The notes under the pieces were generated by a model, which saw only the letters and a program-made list of their open reading frames with translations, was not told the DNA's origin and ran no database searches. Below are positions 1 to 12,050 of a DNA stretch of 64,000 bases, piece after piece. The translations under genes and the position numbers were made by a program. Source of the stretch: Cryptomeria japonica (Eukaryota; Streptophyta; Pinopsida; Cupressales; Cupressaceae). Within the stretch, counting starts at the first letter, position 1, and each line of letters begins with the position of its first letter. The stretch spans positions 103,470,796 through 103,534,795 of the forward strand of contig NC_081415.1 in the NCBI RefSeq assembly GCF_030272615.1, written 5' to 3'.

Positions 1-2848
1 TTTGTTAAGTCTTGTCTCACTAAAGTCTTATAGCCGACCATGTGATTGTGTAATGTCATGGGATCGAATCCCAAGGGCTCTGAAGATATCGATGGATATA
101 GGAGGATCTTTCTTGATTGCTTACACACTGACTTTCTTTCTTTTTTTCCTACTGCAACCACTGTTCTTTCTGCCATGCACACATTTCATTGCATCTGCAA
201 AACATCCTGCCAAATTCAAAATACTGTTGTTAGGCTAATCAAGTTTTCCCTTGACCAGTAGACATGAAATATTATTATTATGATATGAATAATTAGTGCT
301 GGAGAGGACTGTTACTGATAGTACAGAGCACAGTATGTACTTGAATGACTGTCTCAGACTTCTATTTCTTTTAAGTTTTTATTCATTTGATGTGGAAGGG
401 GTATTAATGGAAGTAGATATGTTGGGTGTTCATCATTAGTTGTGGATTTCTTTTGTATTGTAAATTATTGTTTTTCATGGGATTCATCTGCATTTGTCTT
501 GGCAAATCATAACAGAAGAAAGCACAAAGTACAGGCTTGGGTGCAGTGAAGGATATGCTTATAAAATGTTTGGGTACAGACTTACAGTTTTCAGGCAGTA
601 GAAAGAAAAGTAATAATGAGGTTGATTTCATTTTAGTAAGATAAGATAAAGGTGACTTTTTAAACTTTCTTTTTATGGCTATATCAAAGGATAAAAATTA
701 ATTAAAAGTTAAATTAAATTTCATTAATTGTATTTATTAACTAATTAAGATATATAAAATTAATTTTAGGTATATGATTTTTAAAGGTTAGGATGGTTTT
801 TTATATTGAAATAAAGTAGAATTACAAAGAAGTTTAGGATGATTTGATTATAGGTGTGTGGATCAAATTTTATGATTTAAATTAAAAATCAAAGAGAAAG
901 AAAAGTAAAAAATTTATGTTTTTGATATTAAAAACAGTCAAAAAACAAGGGGGCTGATCCATAGGAACAATAAGGAGCAGAGTTACAGCCCTTTACCTCT
1001 ATCAAAAACTATAATCATTCTAAGTAAGTTTAGCAGATATAAAGCAGTTTTAAACAAAATTTAAGACATATGCCACGCTTTTGATTATGTGTGATTTTTT
1101 GCACAATCAAAACTAAAAGCAAGAACAACAACTATCATGGATTGTGGAAAAATAATTTGTTTTATAAAAAAATTATGTGTTATGTTACCAATAAGTCATA
1201 TAATAAGATCTTTTTCTCTCCTCTTGATTGAAATCTAAAACAATTTATTCAAATATATAAAATTGATTATTAATATTGTTTTAAATTTTAAAATATTATG
1301 TTTATCATATTTTTTTTTTTAAATAAGTATTTTTTAAATATTTTTATTTTCAAAATATTATTAAATTATAATAAATATAATATTATAAACTAAATATTAC
1401 AATATTTTTTCAAAATTTTGAGAAATTAATACTTTTGATTTTTTTTTTAAATTTGAAGTTTAATATAATGAAAAATTAAAGAATTTATTCCTTTATTAAA
1501 ATTATTAAATAATTAATTTAATAGCACATATTAAAGAATATGAATAAGTTATCTTAAACAGTTTTAGATTACAACAATTTATATTATATTATTTATTCAT
1601 ATTTTAATTTTAAAATTGCAATAGATTTTAGAATTGCTAAATTAATAATTAACAAATCAAATTATTATTATATTTATAGTTTAGATTAGATTGATTTTAG
1701 ATTCAATTATTTTTGTTTTTCAATAGAATTTGGGACCACTCTCCTCTTTTTATTGATGGATCACTGTTTTGAGTGACCAAAACATTGATTGAAAAACAAG
1801 AACAATTGAATTTAAAAATATTCTTATCTAATCTACATGATTTGTTGAAAAACTTATGCCAACTATATTTATAATTCTAAATAATTTTTTTGCTCAAAAA
1901 ATATTTTAAACTTAATAAATATAAAAAAAATTAAATTTAAAAATTATTTTATATGACAAAAATAAAAAATATTAAAATAATCAAATTTGAAATCTTTATA
2001 AAACTTCAATTACACTCTATAAAATCAAAATTTTAATTTATTTATTAATTTATAATAAAAAAATAATTTATAAATGTAAGAATAATTTATCATTAAATTG
2101 TAGTAATTTTTAAAGAATTGTTTTATTTTTTAATGTTATTTTAATTTTTAATTTTTTTGAAATAGTTTTTTAGCAGAATCCAAAAAAGAAGCATCAAAAT
2201 TCCTTCTAGTAGAAAAGAAGGAATGCTACCAGGCATTCTATAGAAGGCATAAGGAGTCCTTAAAAACATATGTAAGTCTGAGAAAACCCTTTTAAAACAA
2301 AAATTTAAAGTCTAAATGGCAGAAGCTTACTGCCCTATTAACAAAGATTATAGTGATGAAAGCAAAAAACTTGAGAGACATGACATAAAACAAAGATATC
2401 TCCTCATCAACACTATTAGTTTTACATCATCTATAACTTTTTATGGACTCAAGAAAGTACCATTAAACTAAACATAAATTTAATTAAAATTAAAAGTTGT
2501 AAACAATATAAATACAATAAAAATTGTATATAATAAATAAAATAATTAAAAAAATAATAATTCAAAATTAGATAAGAATAGTTTTTAAATAAATAATTTT
2601 TAAAAAATATTGCACTTTTACTTATTTGAGAATTTTAATTTTAAAAAATATTACTTTTTAATAATTTCTATTCATATGCTCACACCAATACATTTCACCA
2701 TATATACCTCTCAAAACAAAATTACTACATCTCCCATCTAGAAAAGTTTAGAACTTTAAACATATCATTTTTTAATCATTCATTGACTTCCTAAGGTACC
2801 ATGTGAGTTGGGAGAGACTAGACCTTGTACCATGTTGGGGGAGACTAA
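1..2848. other. AT-rich upstream spacer
   Basis: No gene is supported here. From about 660 onward the sequence is extremely AT-rich with long A/T runs; the short ORFs lack recognisable domains. A possible tRNA-like internal promoter box lies near 60-72 (see findings). Confidence 0.6.
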
Positions 2849-3116
2849 ACCTTGTACCATGTGTGGGGAGACTAGACCTTGTGAGCCGTACCAAAAAGAT
2901 TGTACAAGCATGTATAATTAGATCAATTTTGTTAGAATAAAAAGTGAAAAGTAAAATAATATTAATAAAAATAATATTTTAGACCTTGTACCATGTGTGG
3001 GGAGACTAGACCTTGTAAGGGGTACCAAAAAGATTGTACAAGCATGTATAATTAGATCAATTTTGTTAGAATAAAAAGTGAAAAGTAAAATAATATTAAT
3101 AAAAATAATATTTTAA
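2849..3116. repeat. 134-bp tandem duplication upstream of NLY
   Basis: Two nearly identical units of about 134 bp lie head to tail (2849-2982 and 2983-3116). Each begins near ACCTTGTACCATGTG and ends in an AT-rich stretch with ATAATATTTTA. The units differ by a few bases around the second CCTTGT motif. A shorter degenerate repeat of GACTAGACCTTGTACCATG precedes them from about 2795. The block is about 1 kb upstream of the NLY start codon. Confidence 0.85.
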
Positions 3117-4099
3117 TAATTTATATTAAACATACTTTTCAATATAATTGTGCAATAAATTTTTTCCATTATACTCTATAATCTGTTTTTCCTTTTAAAA
3201 ATGAAAGTCTCAATCTAATCTAAAATATTGATGTTTAAAAAGCTGTTACCCCAATCATATCCATAAACATTCTTAATCTCACAATGTAACTATTATATAA
3301 ACTCCTCCATAGAAAATTATATTTAAAACATAATATCAAACTGAATTATATGGTAATATATATAAAAAACATAAACTATCAAATAACATTTAATAATGTA
3401 TTTATTCTTCTATCCCAGATGAAACATCTCTATCCCACACCCAAGAGTGACTGGCTGCGGTGGTTCTGTAATCTCCTCTTGGGACGTGTAAAATCTATGA
3501 AGACCCGACTGGTAAAGAGGATACCATGGTTTGCTTAAAATGCATTGGAAATTTCATTAAAAAAAATGATTTTTTCAAGATTTTTGACAGTGCAGAAAGA
3601 GTCAGTAGCTTTTGCCTTTATACTGTTTCTTACCTGAGCCACCTCTCATATTTATGTATTCTTTATTAGCAGAAGTTGGTCTAAGCCAGTAAAACCACTA
3701 AACACAATCTTAGACAAGAAAACACCTTTAAATACATGAGTGGTCATGCTGTTCCCTATTCCCCATCTCAAAATCACATAGAGATGCACTGGATATTAGA
3801 GGGTCTTCTGGGGGTGCACAAAAGTGATTGTAAGGTACACTTCCTATACAGATCCTGCCTACTCTGTCTACACTTCTTTTTGCCTTAGTACAAAACCTCT
3901 TCTTTTCTACCTAGTCATAATCCTAGTCATGTCTCCCTGCCTGCCTGCTATAGTCTAGAATCTAAACACACACACATCAACTAGAAAGTTAGAATAATAA
4001 GTATATCTCTGCATGCATTTGCTCCATGGACTATTTTATGTCTTAATCCAAAATAGCAGAATTGTCTCTACCCCTACAACATACTAATAAATTGTTTTA
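3117..4099 (+). promoter_or_regulatory. Upstream region and presumed promoter/5' UTR of NLY
   Basis: This non-coding stretch lies directly before the NLY start codon. No single TATA box or transcription start can be chosen from sequence alone. The last ~500 bases are less AT-biased and include a pyrimidine-rich area (3840-3960), as might be expected of a promoter or 5' UTR. The promoter role is inferred from position only. Confidence 0.35.
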
Positions 4100-7000
4100 A
4101 TGGATGGTGAGAATTTCCCTGCTGGGTTTTTCAGGTGGGAACAGAGACCTCCTGCACCACCACCACCACCACCACCGCCACCACAACCACCTATATTCAA
4201 CAAGGAACATGTATTAAACAGGCCTACTACTTCTTTTGAGTTTGTTCTTCCAATAAATACAAGAAAGGAATTGAAGTCCCTTGAAGAGTTGTTCAGAGAG
4301 TATGGAGTCAGGTACATGACAATGGCCAAGATGACTGAAATGGGTTTTACTGCTAATACTCTTGTCAACATGACAGAGGAAGAAGTTGATGATTTGATCA
4401 AGACCCTTGTGGAGATCTATAGGATGGATCTTCTTTTGGGTGAGAGGTATGGGATAAAATCTGCCATTAGAGCTGAGAAGAAGAGATTGCAGGATAGCTT
4501 GGAGATGCAGAAGTTGGAACTCCTGTCTGAGGCTGAGAGAAAGAGGATTCAGGATGATCAGAATACATTTGCAGTTGCCATGGCATCTGAAGGTAATTTT
4601 GTATAGTACAGACATTTTTCTAAGAAAATGGGAGATTAGCCTTATCTACAATGATGGTTATGTGAGAAGTTGAGTTAGTAAAAAATGTGTCTTTGAAATG
4701 GAGGAGCTTGCCCTTATTTACAATTTTAGACTGATGATTAAATGTAGGCTGTTGATTAGACAGGTTTTTAGAATCTTGAAACTGGAAAGATGAAAAGAAA
4801 AATGAGAATATCATAGAGTCTGTTACTAACTGAAGGCATGAAATGTTGTTATTTAGAAAGAAAGATTGATTAGTATCGTACATACAGAGATGTGATATCC
4901 TGAGTACTTTGGTGTGTTTGTTTGCAACTGTATTTTTCTTTGATTGAAAAATTGAAGGGGTGAAATGATTTGTGTGTACAGTTTGATTAGACAAATGTTA
5001 TGAAACTGCAAGCAATGTATTGGTATCTTCAAAACAGAGAACCGTTTTCCCTAACTAAAAATAGAGAGTTGATTGGACAACTTGTTTTTAATAGAGGAAT
5101 TAATTCTATGCATACATATGTAGATGGGATCTCTGGAGTACTTTGCTGTGCAGATGTATGTATTATCTTCATCTGGGATGAAATGATTTGCATGTACAGG
5201 TTTGATTAGACCAATATTTTGTCTCTGAACATTGCATGGGTATCATCAAAAGAGAACAATATTGTATTATATAATCTTATATATGTGGTGAATGTGAGAA
5301 CTTTTACATACATATTGAAATAGTTAAAGAGTATTGATCTTTATGTGTAACTATTCTTCCTCACCGTGTGTAGAAGTAAATTCATATGTGAATTTAACAG
5401 TTTTTTAAAAGAAAACAAGGTGGAATAGTTAATCATATTGTGAGTGCAGGCAAATGGTTCTAAGGGATTTTTTTTGTGCCATGAAGGAATGTGCAGGGAG
5501 AGATGATTACAGCAATGTTTACAGTCTAAAATTTGCGTCTCTACAAGAAAGAAGGAAGTGTTATTGAAGTATTTGACGTTGTAAGAATATTGTTGAATGT
5601 GAGGAAGATATTCATGAATAAAATCTTCTGTATACACAGCTGTTTACATCACTGTTTTGTATCTAAATTTTGCTTCTTGAAGAAACAGATAATATCATAG
5701 TATATCATGTTGTGTGTCTCTTGACAAGAAACTATCCTGTTCCGCAATCTTTGCAATGATTGCAGAATGGATTTTAGTTGTAGTCTTTCTGAACACAAAT
5801 AATATTGTGTTTTTCACACTCTCTCCAACATTAGTTTTTAGTTTTATAATTTATTCTTATGATATGGTTGGTTGAATTTGATGTCACTCTGAAAGTTTTG
5901 TAACATATATTGTTCAACAGGTATCAATTTTTGAAGGAATTGCTTGGTTGAGGATTATCTATTCATTTGTTATTATTTCTGGATTTGTTTGTGTATGAGA
6001 TTTTTACATCAATATTTCAAATCACACTTCATGGTCCATCATCGGAATGAAAGAAATTGATCCTTCATTATAATGAAAGAGAGTGCTGAGGATTATCTTT
6101 CACCCACCTGAATCATAAGAAACTATTTTTTACCATAAACCTTAGCAGAATTTAGTAGTACTGTTTTTAGACATGGACTTGAGTAATGGTTTCGTTAGAT
6201 TCAAATGGGTAGCATTATTGATGATTCTTATTCTACTAGTTAGCAAATTATCAACATATTTTGAGCTGTGCACTTTTGGCTAGCTGTTTTTCATGCTCTC
6301 CCATGTTATAGGTGAACAATTTTCTAGTTCTCTTCTTGATTCATAGGTTAAATATTCTGTAAATGTTTGGGTTAATATATTGCAGTACAGGTGCCACTTT
6401 TCTTAACATTTTGGAAATGCAAATACAAGCAGAAGATTATGTTTGATTTAAGTTTACTCCCTAAATTCTAGTTGGACTTATTGCCTGAAACCCACTAGAT
6501 TATTACATTCTAGCACAGAAGATTGGACAAACATATGGCAAGATATGATGATAATATAGCATTGAGCTTTGAGATTTTTTCATTCTAGATATTTTTGTGG
6601 TCTGAAATCCACATATTGACTCTACTCATCGGCTCACATGTTTTACTACATTTTATCACATACAACTTGATGTGCTACATGCATTGATGCCAGGATAACC
6701 CTATTTTGCTTCTGGACATGTTTTTATTTTTGGATTATTTTTGCAGGCACCTCTAAGGATGTGAGGGCAAGTGATCAGCTCATTTTGCCAGAAAGCGCAA
6801 GTGCAGATCATGCTCCATTGAATATCAAAACCTGCAAAGGTGGCCTTATCATCCCTTATCATAATAATGGTAATTTATGTGGTTCAGGTCTGATGGGGAT
6901 GCCTGAGCACAGCAGTGAAAGTGATGAGAGGAAATTAGATTCTAGTAAACAGAAAAGAAGAAGGATTAAAGAAACTGGAGAGGATGGAGAGGATAGGCCC

Positions 7001-7829
7001 AGGGAACATCCTTTCATTGTTACTGAACCAGGAGAACTAGCCAGGGGAAAGAAAAATGGCCTGGATTATCTGTTTGATCTCTATGAGCAGTGTGGTAAAT
7101 TTTTATTAGAAGTCCAAAGAATTTCCAAGGAAAGGGGTGAGAAATGTCCAACTAAGGTAATGGTCTATTCCCAAAACTTGTCCTCAGTAGCACTGGACCT
7201 ATATTTTTTTCTTTCATTTTGTGTTGAAGACCTGAGACTATGATCTAGAACTTTCTAAATATAACATTATGATGAGAGGTACTTTCCACTTGATCTAAAT
7301 CAAACTACTACAAAGACATAAACTAAAAATAATGTAAGTTGTTGTCCTCAAATGAAACGCTGGATACTTGCCTTTCTTGTGAGACCTAAAAAGAAAAGTC
7401 ATGGGTGATAATAGGAAAAATTCAATGGAATAATCCCATCCACATCAATTTATCATATGCATGGGTAAATAAAGAAACATGGTTGCTTGGTTGTGGTGAT
7501 TGCAGGTAACAAATCAGGTATTTCGCCATGCAAAGTACACTGGTGCAGTCTACATTAACAAACCTAAAATGCGACATTATGTCCATTGCTATGCTCTACA
7601 TTGTCTAGACAATGAGCAATCCAATCACCTCAGAAGAATATACAAGGAGAGGGGAGAAAATGTTGGGGCCTGGCGCCAAGCCTGTTACTATCCTCTAGTA
7701 GCCATAGCCAGGGAAAACAATTGGGACATAGAGGGTGTTTTTAATAGAAATGAAAAGCTTAAGATTTGGTATGTACCCACAAAACTAAGGCAATTGTGTC
7801 ACATGGAGAGAAGCAAAGAATGCCAATAG
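4100..7829 (+). CDS. NLY: NEEDLY, gymnosperm FLORICAULA/LEAFY-family transcription factor (3 exons)
   Basis: Spliced CDS: exon 1 4100-4592, exon 2 6747-7156, exon 3 7506-7829, giving 408 residues, a normal family length. Both introns have GT-AG ends (phases 1 and 0), and intron 2 falls after CPTK as in LEAFY genes generally. Residues 1-30 begin [13 protein letters not shown] and run into a polyproline tract. Residues ~45-140 are the SAM-like oligomerisation domain ([26 protein letters not shown]). A basic KQKRRRIK patch lies at 232-239. Residues ~250-399 are the helix-turn-helix DNA-binding domain ([12 protein letters not shown], then [17 protein letters not shown] and [12 protein letters not shown]). 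The protein is a nuclear transcription factor; NLY is linked to reproductive cone meristem development in conifers. The N terminus and [17 protein letters not shown] fit NLY rather than the gymnosperm LFY orthologue. No broken codon or missing key block is visible, so the gene looks functional. Confidence 0.94.
4593..6746 (+). other. NLY intron 1 (2154 bp)
   Basis: The donor is AAG|GTAATT and the acceptor is TTTTTGCAG|GC; the intron splits a glycine codon (phase 1). It is T-rich and contains no recognisable transposon protein. Short ORFs inside it have no family features. Some phrases recur at about 4975-5010 and 5180-5215 (GTACAG..TTTGATTAGAC), a weak internal duplication of about 200 bp spacing. 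Confidence 0.9.
7157..7505 (+). other. NLY intron 2 (349 bp)
   Basis: The donor is AAG|GTAATG and the acceptor is GATTGCAG|GT; the phase is 0. It interrupts the DNA-binding domain between CPTK and VTNQVF, the conserved intron position of LEAFY-family genes. Confidence 0.92.
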
Positions 7830-8244
7830 TGAATTGATGCTGCGTAGATTCTTATCTTCCCATGTTACATTGCACCTTCCCTGAGATATTCACTATGTGC
7901 ATTGTGTTACTAGGCCATATTTTTGACATTGTATAGGCTTTAGCACCTAACCTTGAATCAACTTGTTTCAGTCAAGGCAACTGCATCACACGCTGAGAAG
8001 CAAATAGTAGCAACAGTTGATGCTGCACTAAACTCTCTCTCCATATGACATTGTAATTTCTCTCATATTCTCACTTCTAAGCCTTTTTATTTTTGACAAC
8101 TGTATATGCACTGGAAGGAGTATGAATCTAACTGTTTCAATCATTCAAAATGTTGTCTCTTCTGATGGGTTTTAATTAGTTCCCCGTGATAATTTGTTGA
8201 ACACTCTTTTAGTTTGCTTAAGAGCTTAATCATGTAATAATTTT
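7830..8244 (+). other. 3' flank / probable 3' UTR of NLY
   Basis: This stretch follows the TAG stop and has no coding sequence. It is AT-rich with several T-runs; no single poly(A) signal can be chosen. A phrase near 7925-8010 (AGGCTTTAGCACCTAAC, then CATCACACGCTGAGAAGCAA) loosely echoes the end of the NLY coding region (CACATGGAGAGAAGCAAAG), suggesting a small local duplication. Confidence 0.4.
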
Positions 8245-9545
8245 TAAGAGTTTGGGCTTATTACATTGAATATTCCTCTAGATTATACAATAATAAACAA
8301 TAATTGTCTCATTGCACACAAGAGGATGCTTTCTGTAATGAAGGGTTTCCATAACATAATAAATAATTTGGATTCAATCTTTTCAATATTCTTTGCCAGT
8401 AGTCAGCTTGTAGTGGCTATACAGTTGAAGATATTGAAGATATTGTCTGTTATCAGAAACATCAACTGAAAACCATAGATAGGTTAATTTAAAAGCTTGC
8501 ATTCTATTATATAAACGTCAACGTGAAGACATTGTAGTGGATCATTGAGTATACACAATTTAATCCAAAAGTTTGAATTCTATTATATAAAGCTCATCAA
8601 TTTTCCACTATTGTTGAAAGTGAAGATGAATATCAAGTAATACACTTTTAAATTTTACTTTCAAAAAAGAACACTTAGTTTGGTGAAATGGACTGTAGAA
8701 CTCTTGGAAGACATCTTCCATGCGCATCAGCCAGACCCAGGTGCAAAGCTTGCTTCACAATAAAATGGCACTAATATTCTGCTATCCAGAAGGCATTCTA
8801 TGATTCACAACTTTGATCACCTTGGAGTTGGACACAAAAATATTTATTCTTAAGAGTTTGGGCTTAATACATTGAATATTCCTCTAGATTATACAAATAA
8901 AAAACAATAATTTCCTCATTACACACGAGGTTAGTTTCTGTAATGAAGGGGCACTTCTATAACATAATATGAATTTGGGTTCAATGTATTCAATATTCTT
9001 TACCAGCAGTCAGCTTGTAGTGGTTATACAGTTGAAGATATAGAAAATATTGCAGTGAATTAATAAGTGTGATAAAAAATATCAACAGAAAAACATAGAC
9101 AGTTCAAAATCATTATGGGCTGTGGAAGCTTCATGAATTCAATAGACAGTTCAATTGAAAAGCTTACATTTTATCATATACATGTCAATGTGAAAATATG
9201 GTAGTGGATCACTGAGAGTGATCAGGAACATAGACTGAAAAACATACATAATTTAATTTAAAACTGGCATTCAATTACATAAAGCCCATCAATTCCATAA
9301 TAGCTGAATGTAAAGATGAATTGAAGTATTTATTTAAAAACCACTTTTGAAATTTACTGAAAAACACACACTAAGTTTGATAAAATGGACTGTAGAACTC
9401 TTGGTAGGCATCTTCCATGGGCATCAACCAGACCCAGGTTCAAAGCTTGGTTCATAATAAAATGGCACTAAGTTTCTGCTATCCAGAAGGCATTCCATGA
9501 TTCACAATTTTGGTCACCTTGGAGTTGGACCCAAAAATATTTGTT
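8245..9545. repeat. Diverged direct duplication, unit ~606-695 bp
   Basis: Copy 1 (8245-8850) and copy 2 (8851-about 9545) share the same order of blocks. Both start TAAGAGTTTGGGCTTA, then ATTGAATATTCCTCTAGATT, CAGTCAGCTTGTAGTGG, AATGGACTGTAGAACTCTTGG and CTATCCAGAAGGCATTC. Copy 2 is about 90 bp longer because of extra sequence in its middle. No coding potential is visible in either copy. Confidence 0.85.
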
Positions 9546-11307
9546 CTTTAAGACATGAAACAGCACCATAAAGTGCTATATTTATATTATTTTGTAATTA
9601 AATGTTACTGTAGAGCTTCTTATGATTGAAGATTCTAAAGCCAATGTTTGTCCTGGGAAAGAGTAGGTCCAGTTAAAAGGCTACAAAATATTATAAGTAT
9701 CACCTCAAAGGGAGCCATACTTTTCTCCCCCCAGTAGACCAGTGTGCAAGGCTGTACACTTAGATCTTGTTAGAATTACTCACTTTTAGCATTTCAATGT
9801 AAACTTACAAATATTTTTACAGATTGTATAATATTTGTCACAAAACCACCTTTGTAATCCTATATAAGGTTTCTATCTTAAAATTTGAACCATACGAATG
9901 TTCACAAGAATCAATGATATAAGTTAAAAAGGCTCTAGAAAATATCAAAGGTCCACAAAAGAAGTGCATAACAGCCAGTTCATAATAATATAGACAAAGA
10001 GAAATCATATATATTCAATATAGGAGAACAATTAGAATATGGTAGAACTTTCATTTAATTATATCCATCCATCCTTATGCTTGGAGGGGTGTGTTGAATA
10101 CTTGTTAATTAGGATCTATATATGCCAAGAAAGAGGTGTCGATCGTTATGAGACAAGATGATTTAGAAATCATTATTGGAGGCATTTCTATAAATTTATA
10201 AGGCAAATGTAACTGGGACCGAGACCAAGGAAAGTGAAACTTGGCCCCCCCAAAATAACAACTGCTCAGAGGGAAACTTGCGATGGAAGGGTACAAAGAA
10301 ATGATAAATCACTAGGTAGATCAGGAATAGGACAAGTCCAAATAATGTGCTTAAAAGTCTTAAATATGTTGTTATAAGTGGGACATGTGGGTTAATAAGC
10401 TTTTTCAGTGTAAAGGTAATTCTTGATTATACAAACATCATACAAATAAGGTAAATTTAGGCTTAAAATTTGAGAAATCAAGAATTCAGTGTAAGATGAG
10501 TATAGTAAGTGTCGATGAAAATGGATTAAGTATTTATACAACAAATCAAAAGTATTATTTTTGAAGCCTATATCATGGAGGGAAGAATCAAGAACTCAAT
10601 GTAAGATGAACTTAGTAAGAGTTGATGAAAATGGATTGAGAGCTCTATACAACAAACCAAAAGTATTATTCTTGAGGCGATATCATGACTCCATTGTTAG
10701 TCTTTCTATTAAGCATGTGGCAGCTAGAGTCCTAGCTTAATCAACATGACATTAGGGATGAGTTCCTAACTTCTTTCTAAATAGATGACAAATCAAAGTT
10801 AATAAGTTTAAAACTATGTTGGGAATTAGCCAAGGGTTTCAATTTCTAGAAGAGATCAGATCTCTCATGATACAAATGCTTTTGTATAAAAGCTACAAAT
10901 ATTTGATCCTTAGAGTCTTAGATAGAGGCAAGCTAGAAGAATTAATGATGCGAGACCATTTGAGAGTATGGTCATTGAAAGATGAATTAGTCGCAAAACC
11001 ATGGCCTACTTAATTGAGAAAGGGCTTCACACACTCAAATGCTTTCCAAATGATTTTAGCAAAACATAAACCTTCAATTTTAATTGGAGTAGAAGTGATT
11101 TGAAGGGTTTGTAAACCAATGCCTTTCCAAAACTTCTTGTCTTCCTCAATAAAATGTTTGTAAAGGACCTTCTAGACTTTGAAACCATCTATAGCTTTGA
11201 CAATCCACTAAACACAAAAGGATAGATTTTGTCTTTAGATATCAATAACTTCTATATGGTCTTCATCTTGTGTAAGACAACAAATAACCTACACAAGTTT
11301 ATGGAAT
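9546..11307. other. Non-coding spacer with a 110-bp tandem duplication
   Basis: No gene is supported. A direct duplication with a period of about 110 bp runs from about 10476 to 10695 (AATCAAGAATTCAGTGTAAG and AATCAAGAACTCAATGTAAG, each followed by GATGAAAATGGATT). The remainder has low information content or resembles degraded dispersed repeats that I cannot classify. Confidence 0.5.
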
Positions 11308-11880
11308 TGTTAAGAATAGATATACTGAGAGGGGGGAATGTGAATCAATATATACCAACTTCAATTTCAAACCCAATATAACATTAGGCTGAATGCAGGA
11401 TTGTGAAGGTCCAAAAAATGACAATAGAATTACAAAAAAATATTTTTCGCTAACCCAAAAATACAAAATTTAGTTTGAGTTTTTATTTAAATCGAAAAAA
11501 CGTACATTTTGCCATGGGATGGGCTTAACAGGCACACTTTAAACCTTGACCACTTAGGTGGCTGGTATAGGCCCTTCTCAACCAGCAACAGCTATTTTCC
11601 ATACAAGACGGTACAATTGTAAAAACACAGATTTGCATAACACAATTATTTTTCAGCAGTTGTTTTGCATTTTTACAACATTGAGAAGGTGGATTAAGAA
11701 GACCGAATCAGTATAAATCACGTAAAAATCTCTTCTGATTTTCAGATTTTGTGTTTTTAATCAAATGTTGTTCTATCTCGTTGCACAGGTTAAATTTTTA
11801 AAACTGTTTCCTGCCTATGCAAGTTGCAACAAACAGGTTTCTGGCAGGCATACTCCTGCCCTGTGCCAAATGGGAGCTTT
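11308..11880 (+). mobile_element. Possible LTR remnant
   Basis: The block opens TGTTAAGAATAGATATACTGAGAGGGGGG, resembling the start of conifer copia-type LTRs. It is followed by less AT-rich, LTR-like sequence without coding potential. No partner LTR, primer-binding site or target duplication is visible, so the call rests on resemblance only. Confidence 0.25.
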
Positions 11881-12050
11881 AGAGCAGGGTATGGGTGTCC
11901 ATCAAAACATAATGGAAGAGGGATTATTTTGATATTACATTTGGATATGGTCTATTAGACATATCTGCAAAATGTGGAAGCATAGACGAGGCACGTGAAC
12001 TGTTTGACAGGATGCTTCAAAGAAATGTAGTCTCACTGAAATGCTAGGAT
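11850..12050 (+). pseudogene. Pentatricopeptide-repeat (PPR) gene fragment
   Basis: Across two frames this encodes pieces typical of plant PLS-class PPR proteins. One frame reads roughly ALCQMGALEQGMGVHQNIMEEG; the other reads GYGLLDISAKCGSIDEAREL then FDRMLQRNVVS, close to the family phrase DMYAKCGSIDEARELFDKMP. Stops and a frameshift break it and no start or full repeat array is present. PPR proteins act in organellar RNA processing, but this relic cannot. A second relic of the same kind lies at 32600-32900. Confidence 0.7.

Noticed and set aside
4100-4606. Reading NLY exon 1 through to the stop at 4606 as a complete short protein
   Set aside because: A GTAATT donor at 4593 and a matching acceptor at 6745-6746 join the SAM-like and DNA-binding parts of one normal family protein.
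4214-4615. 133-codon minus-strand ORF over NLY exon 1
   Set aside because: It is the antisense shadow of the conserved SAM-like domain and has no family features.
5000-5637. ORFs within NLY intron 1
   Set aside because: They are short, lack domains and lie in T-rich intron sequence.
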